Source: Rhynchonema sp. JSB1_4 (lineage: Eukaryota > Nematoda > Chromadorea > Monhysterida > Xyalidae). Taken from it: a DNA stretch of 64,000 bases. The stretch covers positions 1 through 64,000 of the forward strand of contig JASAMV010006390.1 of the NCBI GenBank assembly GCA_030248065.1. Direction: 5' to 3'. Below, piece after piece: positions 46,421-59,600 of the stretch; position 1 is the first letter of the stretch; each line of letters opens with the position of its first letter. Made by a program: the position numbers and the translations under genes. Under the pieces are notes generated by a model. That model saw only the letters and a list, made by a program, of their open reading frames with translations, was not told where the DNA came from and did no database searches.

Positions 46421-48505
46421 TAAAAACCTAAATAGAAGGGGGCTCTATTAATTCACTGACCCCATGGTGGGGGGCTCTCTGACGGGGGGGCCCCTTTTTG
46501 GGGGGCTCCATTAATTCACTGACCCGAGCCTGAAAAATTGTTCCCTGAAATACCCCAAAAATCCTAAAAAGGGATTTGAAAGGATGTTTTTGCGCTTGTA
46601 ATTGCAATTATTCGTGTCTATTCGTCAATATGAGGCGTATTATGTGCCCTGAACGAACAACAAACGTGCATAAATGTATACCTGTGTACAACTAGTATGT
46701 ATATCAAGCCTTAAAGGGCTCGGGACATAACCGAAGGAAGGGTAGCAGGGCATATTGTTACATACCGTTGGAAAGCATTCCGACAGCCTATGTCACGCAC
46801 AAATTTTAAGCTCCTTGGAGATTCGCTATCTCTTGGTAGAGCGACTTTTCGTTCCAGAAAAAAGTGAATTTTTGCACAAATTGGAACGACCGGTGCAGAA
46901 ACTCCAAATGAGTTAAAGGTCAAGTAACACGTGGATTGGATTGCAACAGCTTCTGAATAGCTTATCATACAACTTCAGTCGCTCAAGCATTGCTTCACAC
47001 GGTGAGGGTGCGAACGTTCCAAAAATGGGCCTTATTTTTCGAGAACACAAGTTTGTCCCTAAATTTTGAGGCCACGCTTAGCGCTGCGGAAATAAAAATG
47101 CAAATGGGGAAATAGAGCATCGTCGAAAGTACCAGAAAATAAGGTTTTTAAATTTTTTAACTCATAGCTAGCTCTGTGACAGGCCTAAAAATCCATTAAA
47201 TTGCCGCTAAATTAGGTGGTTACATTCATCGCCAGAATTGTGACACATAAAGGCCACAGATTGTATCGGCTTCGAAACAAAAAAATGGAGAGAAACGTCT
47301 GGTTTAACAACCTATCAAGGTCCGAAGACCCCAAGGTCTGCAGATCTCTCGGGGCAGCCATACTAACCTGAATACGATATTCAGCTGTAAATGCTTATTG
47401 TTAACAGCTATTATAAATGTGGTAGCACCAAACAATGTATCTTGGGAGTAGCTTTCGAATGATATATAACAAGCCCCAATAAATTCCTACGCTTAAGGGC
47501 AGAGGTTAAAAAATTGCTTTTTTTGACGATTCTGGAATGAACCATCACGTCACCGTGTGCGATTTCGGAATTTTGATCGTTTCTTGTCCATAGTAAGAAG
47601 TAGTATGGGCATGTTATATATCGTTCGATAGCTACGTTGAAGCTACATCGTTTGGTGCTATCAAATGTGCAATAATCTTTAACAGTAACGACTTATAGCC
47701 AAATATCTTATTCAGGCTGGCATGGCTGCAGCAGCCGGACCATGGGGTTTGAAGTCTTGAAACTCGTCTAGCTTGTTGGACTGTGCGTTTATCTGACTTC
47801 CTCGTTTCCAATGCAATGCAATACGTGGCTTATTTACATCACATTTAAGTCAATGAATGCAACTATGCTGTTTAGGGGCAATTTTTAGGTATTTTTCGGC
47901 CTGTCACGCCGCCATCTAAGTGTTTGCAAATTTAAAAACCTTATTTTCTGGTACTTTCGACAACGCTCTATTTTTCTATTGCATTTTCACTTCTGCAACG
48001 CAAAGCGCGTCCTCAAAATTTAGGGACAAACTTGTGTGTTCGAAAAATGTGGCCGATTTTTGGAACATTTCGCACCCTCACCAAGTAAAGCAATGCTTTG
48101 AGCGACTGAAGTTCTCATGATAAGTTATCTAGAAGCTGTTGTAATCCTATCCACGTGTTACTTGACTTTCAACTCATTTGGGGTTTCTGCACCGGTCGTT
48201 TCAATTTGTGAAAAAATTCACTTTTTTCTGGAACGAAAAGTCGCTTTACCAAGAGATAGCGAATCTCTAAGGAGCTTAACATTTGTGCCTGACATATAAT
48301 GTCACAGTGCTTTCCAACGATGTATAACACTGCGCTCTGCTGCCCTTCCTTCGGTTGTGTCCCGAGCCCTTTAATACGCAACTGTACAGGGGATGTTACT
48401 TAGGGGGGCTCTATTCCGAGGGGGCTCTATTAATTCACTGACCCCTTTTTGGGGGGCGGTATTACTGGGGGGGCTCTATTCCGGGGGGCTGTATTTAGGT
48501 TTTTA
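46421..48505. mobile_element. Giant imperfect palindrome / foldback element, about 2.1 kb
   Basis: Outer ends TAAAAACCTAAATA and TATTTAGGTTTTTA. GGGGGCTCTATTAATTCACTG lies just inside each end. Arms of roughly 1 kb then mirror one another: AAAGGGCTCGGGACATAACC near 46712 pairs with the stretch at 48350-48372, the ATTTGGAGTTTCTGCACCGG region pairs 46890 with 48180, and TGGTAGCACCAAACAATGTA near 47420 pairs with 47640-47665. The turn is near 47530. Arms are diverged; no transposase frame. A foldback-type non-autonomous element is the simplest reading. Confidence 0.7.
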
Positions 48506-48828
48506 CGATATTCCTTATCATAACGACTCAGCACGGTTTCACAGCGTATCCGTATATAGTTTACCTTCCAAACGTATACATTAGATGTTGGCAAACTTGT
48601 GTTGCAATATTATTCACTCGTGAAATATACCTACCTGTTTGTATTACTATGACAACACTCTTTTTGCACCGAGCCTGTTACAAGATCTCAAGCACATGTA
48701 CCCCGACAGCAGGTTTCTGCAATACGTAATTTATAGTCAAAGCTGCCATTAATCACCTAGCGTGTGTATAGTGCATTGAAGCCTCTACCTTACCATCAGA
48801 AGGTCAAAGCATTCGCCATAAAAACGAA

Positions 48829-51800
48829 ATGCCCGATTCGAGCGCCACAAACAACATTCTAACTCCCCGATCGGTCGCAGCCAGCTTCGGCGCTATTTTC
48901 TTCCTTCTGCTATTATTCATGTTCATCAGCGGTGGTGAAACACCTCCACGACTCAGCTATGCAGCGCAACAGCAGCAAATGTTGCTTGATGTTTCAAGAG
49001 AAGAACATAACGTGCAAGCACCTCCAAATAATGAAGTCCCGACCGGACCCAGGCAGCAGCCGGTTGGGTACACTCTCCCGGTGGTGCAAAGGCTCACGCA
49101 TCAGTGGCCGAATTTGACTATTGGTTGGTCCGGGACATCAGGCTAAGGCCATAATTATCCGGTGCTTTCGGTTTCGGGACAAAAGGTGAAAAATGGTCGC
49201 AAAACTACCCATTTGGGACAACCGAAATGCGGAGTGCACAGAATCGTGGTGCAACGGAGCTGTGCAACAATACGTATACTGTGTATGTTTGAGTTTGGTT
49301 GCCCGTTAAGATCAGCAGTTTTCACAGCCGTACGGTGCACTGGGTTATCGTCAGTGCGAAAGCCGAATGACCAAGAAGACGCAAGCCTGGTTTTATAGTT
49401 TTATGCTCGCGTAAAATTTCACAGCTGCTGAATGCTTGGCAGGTTGGCACGCGGAATTCGACTTGTTGACCATCGACTCCAAACCGATCATTTGGGTGTT
49501 TTGGGACACAGGCAGGCCACCGCCAATCATACAGCTGTGTCTCACTGCCGTCATGTGTCATAATGAAGGTAACGGACCCGTCCAATTTGGCCGGTTACCT
49601 ATAGGTATAGGTATGGTACTCACTTGGTGATCGGATCGGATGGTGTTACGTGATTTTTTCCGTTAGTTGATGATACTGTATCTTGAGTCTGCCAATGCCA
49701 CATCAAGTTCGACTAAATCCACACCCAACTACTGTGGGCCAGGGTTGGGCAAAAAAAAAACGACGGCGTTTTTTCTTAAAAAAACGACGTTTTTTTTTAA
49801 AAAAAACGCCTGGGTCGTTTTTCGTTTTTTTAATCCTGAATTTCCTTGATTTTCCCTGATTTTTCAAGGAAAGTACCCTGATTTTCAAGGAAAATCAATT
49901 TTTTGTCCCATTTTTTTCAAAAAATTTTCGACCAATTTTTACTTTGTCGAGATACGTCGATATACGGAGTTAGACTTTCAGTGGTGCCCCCGGCCAAAGT
50001 TGGTCCCATGATGCGGGTCTGATATGGGATCTTAACAACTCGCTAGAAATGGGTTGAAACCCGTTTATTTTGCCTCAGAACACATAGAATTACTTCATTT
50101 AACCACGTTTTCTCCCCAACATGAGCGTTTTCCAATTTTTTTGGGGGCATATTTTGGTCATCTGGGCGTTTTAAAAAAAACGTTTTTTTAAAAAAAACGT
50201 TTTTTAAAAAAAACGATTTTTTAAAAAACGTTTTTTGCCCAACCCTGCTGTGGGCACCGTTTACGCTTGTCTGAAGCATGGCCATGGCCATTAGTGACCC
50301 TCAATACATATGAAGCACAAAATATTCGTTTTGACTAAGCCAGGATGGATCGTATCCGATCCATTCACCAAGTTTGATGCCGTTTTATGAATAAAAAAGT
50401 TCAAAAACTTCAAAATAGCGCCTTCTTTCCACAGGTGATGTGCACGTGCAGATAGTGAGCGAAGCAGACCTGTACAAATGGGTACCTGCTGTGCATCCCG
50501 CTTTCCCGCATTTGATTCCGGCACACAAGGCTGATTACTTCAGGGCCAGGATACTCGGTAAGAACTTGCTGTATACTTGCACTGTTGATACATCCTATGT
50601 GCATAGTGGATGTCGCCTTGATTGAGGCACTTGTTACTTACCAAGGATTGAACTGCTCAAAATAGTGCATGTTCCTTTGGTGACTCGATCACGCCTTGAC
50701 GAAGCAAGTAAATTACGCATAAACTATTAATATCCATATGCGTTTCGTGGTGACGTGACGTAAATTGTACTTCGATACACATCAACGTGTTTTTGGCTAC
50801 GCCCGTTTCGCCCCACATCTGTACGGTGCACCAGGTCATTGTCAGTGTGGTTGTACCACACAGCCAAATGCATGTGCTTGTAGTACATGTGTGTCCCACT
50901 GATGTTTCAGACGAGTACGGCGGCATCTACCTGGACAGCGACGTCGTTCCGTTTCAAACCACCAAATATCGATTTGCCAAATTGCGCTGGTACGACATAG
51001 TTTCGTACATGTGGACGCCGGATGGTGACTTTATATCGATTGGCACTATCGGGCCTACAAAGGCGCGATCTAGATTTACAGCCAGATGGGTGACAAGACT
51101 GCATGTCAAGCTGGACCAGAAGTTCAATGAGCTCAAGGTTGGTTGATGTTTCATATAAGTTGCACAACGTGTTTTCGGGCTGGTCAACGCCGATCGTCAA
51201 TTCAAGTTGTGGACTCAGGGCCGCCCAGAGCGAGCGTGAGAAATAATGCATGCCATTCGGCGTGAGTTGACAACTTTAACTGACAATCTGAGTTAACGAC
51301 TTCAACATAAGCGCGTTTTCGTCGCCCGTTTCAACGCCTATGCTATTGTGCTGTTCTTGTGCCGCTGGACTAACCGGTTTTATCCGGTTGTTTCCACCAC
51401 ATTGTGGTGCACCAGGTCATCGTCAGTGCGAATGCACCAGATGACCAATTGACCACAAAACCAGTTGTCATCTGGTATTATTAGCGTGAAACATCCCTTC
51501 TCACAAAGTCTCGTCACAACGTCAGAGAACACGATTGACGAAACTTTGTGATGAGTAGCTTGGGCCCGGCACTGATTTGGGCGTCGGTTCAGTCTTAGGC
51601 TCAGCTACACTGTAGTGCCTAAGATTTTCAAGGTTCGACCACGCAAACGCTTGCCGACATTATTCCATCGTTATCTGCATTAAGATATCATTTTTTATCA
51701 TCATTGTTTTCAGAACTACAAACCACAAAAGAAGCCGTACCCTCTGGCCTGGGCCGAAATCTGTCGCAACATTGTGAAGGAAGAAATGACAAAGTTATTG

Positions 51801-53173
51801 CAACCTCCATTCAATTCAACACTGAAGTATTTTGCAGTCAACGGAGAGACTACTGTTGGTTAGTTTGAATAAAATTTTGACGTTTGTTTCTTCAAGCATT
51901 ATGTAGTTATAAGAAGATAAATTTTTCAGGTCAAATAATCGGTCATTTCTTGCACGCATACTCGAAAGAGCCCGAATACAACATCACACAGACACCGTTC
52001 TTATTTTGGCATCACAGTGGCGTCTCTGGTGAGGAACTAATTTGAAGATAGTCTGCTTTTCACTTGTCCAAACTTGTTGTCATGCGCTTTTGGAATTGAG
52101 AAGCATGACCTTCTTGCAAACATTATGTAAGTACTAGACAGCGACTTTGGTGGACTCTGTGTTATAAGGGTTCTTAGTATTGTGTGTCCCACCCTTGAGT
52201 TACTTACTTGGTATGGAAGAACGAGTCACAATACAATAAGTTTATTGGTTACATGTCACATAGTACACATGTGTCGTGAGCGTCAGCCCACTCCGCAGAG
52301 CGGCATGTCGGTAGTCAAGAACGAAAGTCAAATCTCCACCTAGAATAATGAGAGCAAGAAGTTCATGGCGGCAAATATATAAAGGAAAAGACCGGCAGAC
52401 AGCGAGAGGGTCGATTAGCCAAAACAAAGAAGCATTCCAGTGATAAGCACTGAGTGAAAGTAGGGATCGGTGAATGTATAATAAGGGGTTGTATAAACTA
52501 CATAACATCTGTGTCCCGGTATGCTTTGTAGTTTTGTATAGTTTGATTGACGTAAAGCGAAATCACACTGAGTGGTCTCGAACTAAAGTCCATGGCCGTC
52601 GTAATGCGTATGGTCAACCTCGTTTTGGTCAGATACCGTGCGGTTACCAGGTATCCTAAAAAATGATCTATATGGCGGTCCACAGTCCAGCGCAGAACAT
52701 CGCTGTTTATTGTGCAAACATTGCCAATTTGGCTACAACTATAATTTGGCTAATTTGGCTAACTGTTTGGTCGTCAACACAAATCGTCAACGCTGCTGGT
52801 CGTCCTGCATGAGTGTGGGGAAATGTATACAAGTTGGGTTGTGTTGGTAGGTTGACGACGAACGTTGACGATATTCGTTGACTACATTAATGTAAGCCGC
52901 CGCATTGTTTAAACAGCTGATCATTTCTCAGGCACAAGTGACAAATGGCCAAACATTGACAGTGTTCTGGATCAAGACTTGTGCCTGATCGAACTTTTGG
53001 CGTATTCAATGAACGAATGTCGGACACGCGAAACATTAGGTGCACAAGTCTACGACTCGAATGTGCAACCGCGAATATTCACCTTTGGCGGTCAGGGTAG
53101 GAAAGCTTGGCGGAATGACGCCGAAAACAGAAAGTGGATCAAGCAGAAGGTTAATGAATATTTTGGCTCGTAG
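48829..53173 (+). CDS. GT32-type glycosyltransferase (DXD sugar-binding family), 7 exons
   Basis: Type II Golgi membrane enzyme of the alpha-1,4-galactosyltransferase / capsular-polysaccharide-synthesis-like group. Exons 48829-49123, 49425-49568, 50435-50557, 50911-51137, 51714-51858, 51930-52028 and 52932-53173 join in phase to 424 aa. Residues 15-35 (hydrophobic, SFGAIFFLLLLFMFIS) are the signal anchor. SKPIIWVFWDTGRPPPIIQL is the family start (usually I-P-K-x-I-H-x-x-W). AHKADYFRARIL followed by EYGGIYLDSDVV is the hallmark: D196-S197-D198 is the metal/UDP-sugar DXD. FLFWHHSGVSG and DQDLCLIELLA follow. A long, likely disordered stem lies at 45-95. Substrate unknown. Introns hold a hAT MITE (49740-50247) and three short GGTGCACC repeats. 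Confidence 0.9.
49740..50247. mobile_element. hAT MITE (CAGGGTTGGGC TIR), copy 3
   Basis: Starts CAGGGTTGGGCAAAAAAAAA and ends TTTTGCCCAACCCTG, flanked by the exact 8-mer CTGTGGGC on each side (49732-49739 and 50248-50255). In a GT32 intron. Confidence 0.93.
51408..51455. repeat. Short interspersed repeat, best copy; about 17 copies in window
   Basis: Core GGTGCACCAGGTCATCGTCA then GTGCGAATGCACC. Other recognisable copies, in either orientation, lie near 2700, 21170, 22140, 22997, 25743, 27201, 39180, 39646, 41078, 42263, 49332, 50823, 55013, 55165, 60634 and 63660. Several extend to CTTTCGCAGACAGACGG or CTGTTTCCACAG on one side. Nearly all are in introns or intergenic DNA. Confidence 0.8.
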
Positions 53174-53302
53174 CTAAAGTTTGGTTGTTAGGTATTTTAG
53201 TTGCGATTTTAATTCATTGTTACTCTTGTGAAACATTCTCCGTGTCACAGAAAGGTGCCAGGTGTTGCCTTTTTGCAATCAGCCTCATTTGCTCAATGCA
53301 GG

Positions 53303-53620
53303 TATAGTCCGTCCATCAGCTCATGTCACTTTGTGATGCTGCTGGCCGACTTGTTCCCTTCCTCCACGTTCTAACGAAAGAGAAATTGAGTTTCCGAAAA
53401 AAATATTTTTGCTCCTAAATTGTGGTTTTTATGAAATCGACGTGTTTTATCGATTTTAATTTAATTTGATCGAATTCAATCTTTTCAACACATTTTGTTT
53501 ATTTTTTTAGTTTTTTTGCAAAATCAGCCACACTCAATTTCTCTTTCATTAGAACGTGGAGGAAGGGAACAAACCAGCCAGCAGCAACACAAAGTGCCAT
53601 GAGCTGGTGGACGAACTATA
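53303..53620. mobile_element. Palindromic MITE (TATAGTCCGTCCATCAGC)
   Basis: Left arm TATAGTCCGTCCATCAGCTC...CTCCACGTTCTAACGAAAGA; right arm its reverse complement ending GACGAACTATA. Arms of about 90 bp around an AT-rich loop. TA at both edges. Lies just past the GT32 stop and ends inside the 3' end region of the convergent minus-strand gene. Confidence 0.75.
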
Positions 53621-53624
53621 CGCG

Positions 53625-56600
53625 TCACACCATACACACATTGTACATTTTTGTTGTGTTTATCACAATTTGCCCGAACAATATTACAGATGATGAATAA
53701 AATACAGTAATCGTGTTGAAAATGTTAGGATCCCATGAATGCAAGTGTGTTGGCACCGACGGCGGACAGCGCAGGTCGAGCCATCGATGCCGAACACACA
53801 CATGAAAGTTAGTCACCGTCTTGTTGCCTGGTGTTGGAAAGTGTCATCGCTATGAAATAACAAATTTTTTGTATAAATTATGTGGCATCTGCTGCATATT
53901 TGACACAATTAATGGTGTAACACATGTAACACGCGCGGCACTAATATTTAAAATTTCCTCAATTTCAACAATTGTTGGCCGTCACTTAACCAGTGCTCAT
54001 ACGAACGCCCGATTTGATTCCTCCAGTGCTCGTGTGCGAGACGTATCTCTCAGTTTTGCCTGGAAACCTTTTGTTCAAACTTTTCGTTTTTTTTTAAATT
54101 TGTTTCAAGAGGAGAAATTTATGTGCTTGACATGTCTTACCATCACCGCTGTAGCCGTACCAAAGTTTGAACTTGGGTGCCGGCGGCGGAATCTGTGTCT
54201 GTGGAGCTGGCGGGTCGGTAACCTTCAAGAATGATAAAAAAATTAAAAATGAGATCTAAAGAAAGAAAGAAGGAAGATACATAGTGTACTAAGAGTCAAT
54301 AACCTGTTCATTTTTATCATCAGTCAAGGGCACAATGTACCATTTGGTCACTCCGCTGACAAAGTCTTGTGATTTCGACAGGATTACGCATTCGGCAGGA
54401 CTTTCCGGGCAAACTACAATAAAGGTACAGTTCATACTCTCTTCATGATGAATGCATTTTCCATTCACGATCAGAACGCTTAGGACGCCGTACCAGCTAG
54501 GTAAGCGCTCCTGTGCGCCCACGGTTGGACTAGACTAGCAGACGGCGGCAAGGCAACTGTGAATTTGTTTGGACCATACATAATGTTCTGATGAGAGTTG
54601 CAGCACTGCTGTAATTTCGACCAGGGTAGGCTGCTGTTAGGCGCAAGTTATGGACAATTTATTACACCAGTGCACAGCGCAGCAGATAATCTGGTGAAGC
54701 AGGGAATTGTTTATTTGCGTAGTCCAACCGTATAGCTCGAAGTCCTAGCGCTTGCTTTCGATGATATTCGAAAAGAAGCAAAACCAGTCCAAAAAACGAC
54801 CCCCAGAAACAATTACACACCAACAAAATGGCTCTGTTTGAGCACGGTGGCCTGTTGAGCCTGTCGCTTTCGACGCCTCCTCTTGCCGGCCGGCGCAGTG
54901 CACGATGGATCATTGCCATCACAGGATGTCAACGTGCCGCTGAAACTCAACGTCGTGTCCGTACCCTGCGCCGTGCCCTGCTGAAACGGGAGAAAATTGG
55001 CTGCATTCACGCTGATGATGCCCTGGTGCACCATATGAGCACGCTGCATAGCTCATATTATGACGTCAGCGCGTGCACTGGCTCCATCGGGCTGTCCCGC
55101 TGTGCACTGGCTACCGCTGACGAACGTTGAGCATAACACCCAACACCCACACCACAGGTGCATTCGCACTGACGATGACCTGGTGCGACAAACAGGTCTG
55201 AACAGGGCAAACAACAAAATTGCTCGATGAATAACTCCATGTTCAGAACGGATTCAGAACTGTCTTCGTGAAACATAATTACTGCAAACAGCGATGCGAA
55301 AGAATGAGAAAAAATATGAAAATGTCCAATCTTCCATTGTGTGTTATGTACCTGTGATAGTGTGCTGCTTGGCGCTGTACCCATGTCAGTCAATTGTGTC
55401 TTTGTGTACGCAAACGATGAATCACCGGTGGCCACAATTGAACTGCGGCCGAACATTTCTGTATATGTTGTTAAAAACTGAAACTCTAGCTTTATACTTC
55501 AGTTTTTTTTGATTTCTTGCCATTTGATTTGGTGTACATGCACTGTTTCTTTTGACAATCGCGCGCAAGCACGCAACAAATTTAGGTCAACTTTCTGTTG
55601 TCATCTTACGCCGTGGTTATCACTACGCTACTGGATTCGAGATCCAAGCCTGATCAATCGATTCCCTGTAGGGTCATCCCGTACACATACTTCGCCATCC
55701 ATTGATCAGATCCATCACATCCAAGTCGGTCTTCGTGTGCACCTGCGAGTCGCCAGCATTGTTCACAGCCAGTGCCTCACTCTCAGCCACGCCCAACGTT
55801 CCGGTACCGTCGGTGTTGGAGCTGGTCAGCACCGTACCGTTAACAATGGCCGTCTCGCCGATCGCCGTGTTGTTGGACTCGGCCCGCGCGGCTGCAATCG
55901 AGTGAGAGTACTGCGGATTGTCATGCGGCAAGGGTCGGGGAGTATTCGGGGCGGGATTCTTGAGTGAGTGGGGATAAGAATGGAACGTGCTCAGGTTGCG
56001 CAAGCGCAGATATATGGCAGCGTTGGTCACGATGCACATGCGTACAGTATCTTTGGCGTCAATCTGCCACTTTCAGCCGCAAAAATCCGATTGTAACCTC
56101 AGTGCTTCGCGTAGGAATGATTATTTTTTTCGACTTGTAAAATGAAAATCGACTACAATCAATGAGGCGCGCGTTTGGTATGTATTTAAGGATCGGCTTA
56201 CCGAGCGCGTCCTTTCAGCGGAATTCAGATGAAAATTAAATTATAATTTGGACCATAGCATTTTCGTATGCTCTTGTTGCCAATTCTTTTTAAATCAAGT
56301 GTGATTTTCACGCCGGTATTCACATAATTGTACGATTGAAGCTGGAGTTTGCATAAAAGATTGACCAACGTTGATACAAAAGACGCCGTCATAAAATTTT
56401 GTAATCTGTGTTTTCATCTGAATTCAGCGGAAAGACGCGCTCGGTAAGCCGATCCTTAAATACCAAACGCGCGCCTCATTTTTTGTAATCGATTTTCATC
56501 TCACAAATCTAAAAATCAACATTCCTATGCGAAGCACTGGGATTAAAATCAGATTCTTTCAGCTGAAAGTTCGGGGATGACGCCAAAAATACTGTATGCG

Positions 56601-59600
56601 TCTGAACGTGCCCACAAAGCACACCCGCATACACAAAACCAATAAGGTTTGTGGACGACTGCCACATCAGTGCACTGGCACTGGTGAATGTTTGCAGTCA
56701 ACCTGGCATGTTTCTGCCATTTTCTTTTTGCAAATATGTGGGCTAAGCTCAATAGGATCCCAGAAGGTGGAGTTATACTTGTCCATTTTGGGCTTGTAGA
56801 CAGTGTGGGGACAAATTTTTGTTGGAATCATATTTGTGATAGAATTGGGACACTAATTTCGACCAGCGTGAAAGTTGTTCCCCCTCACCAAATGAACAAC
56901 TTTTACGCTGGACGAAATTTGTGCTATATTTACGCTGGACGAAATGGACAAGTATAACTGCAGCTTGACTCACCATGGTCCTGAGTGATGGTGCCATCGG
57001 GGGCCACCTGCTGGAGCACGTCCACAGCTTGCACATTGGCGGTGGCATTATCGTTGGTGGAGTTGGCGAACCCTTGTGCTGCCACCATCACCACAGCCTG
57101 ACATGTATGGTATACAATACTAGTTAATTTTTTGTGTGACTGGCAGCATCAAACTTAATTATCGGATTGCGGACATGTTTTGCTCACGGAGCTCTTCGCT
57201 TTTTATTGATGCCACTAATTTTGAATCTTAAAAAAAAGCCTTAAGACTAAACTATACTTCATTCTCTCACGCAACACAAAACAAATTTTCCCACTGATTG
57301 GTTCTCACGCGCGCGCCAGCCAATCAGCGCGCGAAAATTTGTGTCGTGTTGCGTGAGAGAACGAAGTTAGGCCTCCATACGCCCGCCGAAATTCCGTGTC
57401 GGAACAAGTTTGTTAGCTAATTCCTAACACCTACAGTAGTTGTCCGATTTTCCATCCGATTGTCAACTTTGATTCCGATTAAACCACTTATTTTTGCAAC
57501 TTTATTGAAAAATCTTTAGTTGGATTTCACCGGCATCACTCACATTTCCGCTGTTGTACTCCGACTGTCCGTTCACGGTGGCTGTGCCGGTTTCGGTGCC
57601 GTTTTGCAAACTTTGCGCAATCGAGATTACGTCTAAATTTAGAGGAAAACTCGGCTTTTGTAAAAGCAATTGTATTTTTCATAAATGTTTCTCACTCGTT
57701 TCTCCAAAGCTATCATTTGCGGTCAGTCCCTGCGCCCCAATCAGTAGCATTTCGCCGCCGGTTGCGTTGCCCTGGAAGCATTTTTCTTAATGTCACTTTA
57801 GGTACCTTTCTCAGTTTTCTTTTCAATACTACTTTCCATATTGAAGTTTTATTTGTAAACCGAATCTGAGAAGCGAGAATTGCGCGTCACCAACCACCGC
57901 CCAAGCTCTTTATGACCGGTCGTCGATGATGGTGGAAACCATAATCATTTTCGGTCAAAATAACTTTTCACGATATGGAGTGATAAGAAAGTTAATGATG
58001 ACAGACTGCAGACCGAAACTGAGTTGAAAAATATTCACTGTGTGGATGGTTGACACGGAAGAGGGTGCCAATACTAACACCAAACGATCCTTCACCCTGA
58101 TGTGTCAAGGGGAACGCGTCATCAACAGTGGCGACAGCGGATGCCTCCAGGGAGCAGTTGCCAGTAGGCGAATCACAAACGACGTTGCCAGTCGAGTCGA
58201 TGGCTTGAGAAATTGGTTTATTTTGGTAAATATAATCTTTTCATGTGTTTGATTATACGTATTACACGTAACATTGCGGCGCATGGGCAATTGAGCAAAA
58301 CCAGTTTGAGCAAGAGAAAAAGAGCAAAGCCGGCAGGGTACTAATAAGGGCAAGACCAAAAGGGTGAGATTCAATTTGGTGCGCTAACAAACCTTAGGCT
58401 AATACTAATGTTGTTTTAATAGTATGGGGTACTAATTTTCGCAATCCAGGGTCCAAAACTGAAATCTTGGATATCGATGTTTTGATGGGAAATCAGTTCG
58501 ACAACACCTTCAGGAACTCTCACAAAGTTTGGCGTGCCAATTGCAAGTGAATCGTCAGTTATAAGTTCCCCGATTTGGACTTCTTTGCAAAAGTTTAAAG
58601 ATGAAGAAATGGGGAAAGATAGAACTATTCTATTAAATAGTTAAGTAACGAATGTTAGCTCTCAAAACATGTACTTGGTTCATTTTTGGAGTTTCACAAA
58701 ATCGTCGACCTGCCCACTTAAATAGGCTCCTAGTTACAGTACCAGCTGCAACTCTGGGTGATTTCTGCACGTACGCATACAGCACGCGTACGTACGCGTG
58801 CACGCCTGTGACGCCTTTGGACAGAATGCACACACAAAAGTATAGGAGGCCGAGTACACCGCGTGCACTGCGTACACAGTGTTGAAGCGGTCAAAGGCGT
58901 GCCTGCGGTGTACGCGTACGTACGCAGGCGCACGCGTACGTACGCAGGCGCACGCGTACGTACGCAGGCGCACGCGTACGTACGCAGGCGTACGCGTACA
59001 CCGCAGGCACGCCTTTGACCGCTTCAACACTGTGTACGCAGTGCACGCGGTGTACTCGGCCTCCTATACTTTTGTGTGTGCATTCTGTCCAAAGGGGTCA
59101 CAGGCGTGCACGCGTACGTACGCGTGCTGTATGCGTACGTGCAGAATTCACCCAGAGTTGCAGCTGGTACTGTACCTGATGCTTTGGAGTTGGTACTGAA
59201 AGTTTGTGTGGGTCTTCGTGCATGTACCAGTCAACTTTTAGTTCATGAGCGAAATTCATTTTGTTCGCTTTGTGGACCAGTTTCCCACACGCCTTGCGAA
59301 AATTGGCACCCCATGCCGTTAAGGCAACCGCATTGTCATTTATGCACGTATAAATACATAGTTTGTCCTTCCTGGCTGTTTGCTGAACCTATAGGCCTAG
59401 TTATAAAAATGGAAAGTTGTGACAGATTAATATTATCTATTAGTGGAAGACACCGTAAAAAATGAGAGCTTGATGAAGGCAGCAATGAAAAGGAAAAAAC
59501 AGAGAAATAAATGAAAGCAAAAAAGCGAGCAAGAGCAAATTTAAAAAATTGCGCAAAAAATAAAAAATTTCGAAAAATACTAAATAAACTAAAAACCTAG

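Noticed and set aside
54828..55130. 100-codon plus-strand ORF
   Set aside because: Antisense shadow of the KRRRRKR-containing exon of the secreted-protein gene plus a short repeat copy.
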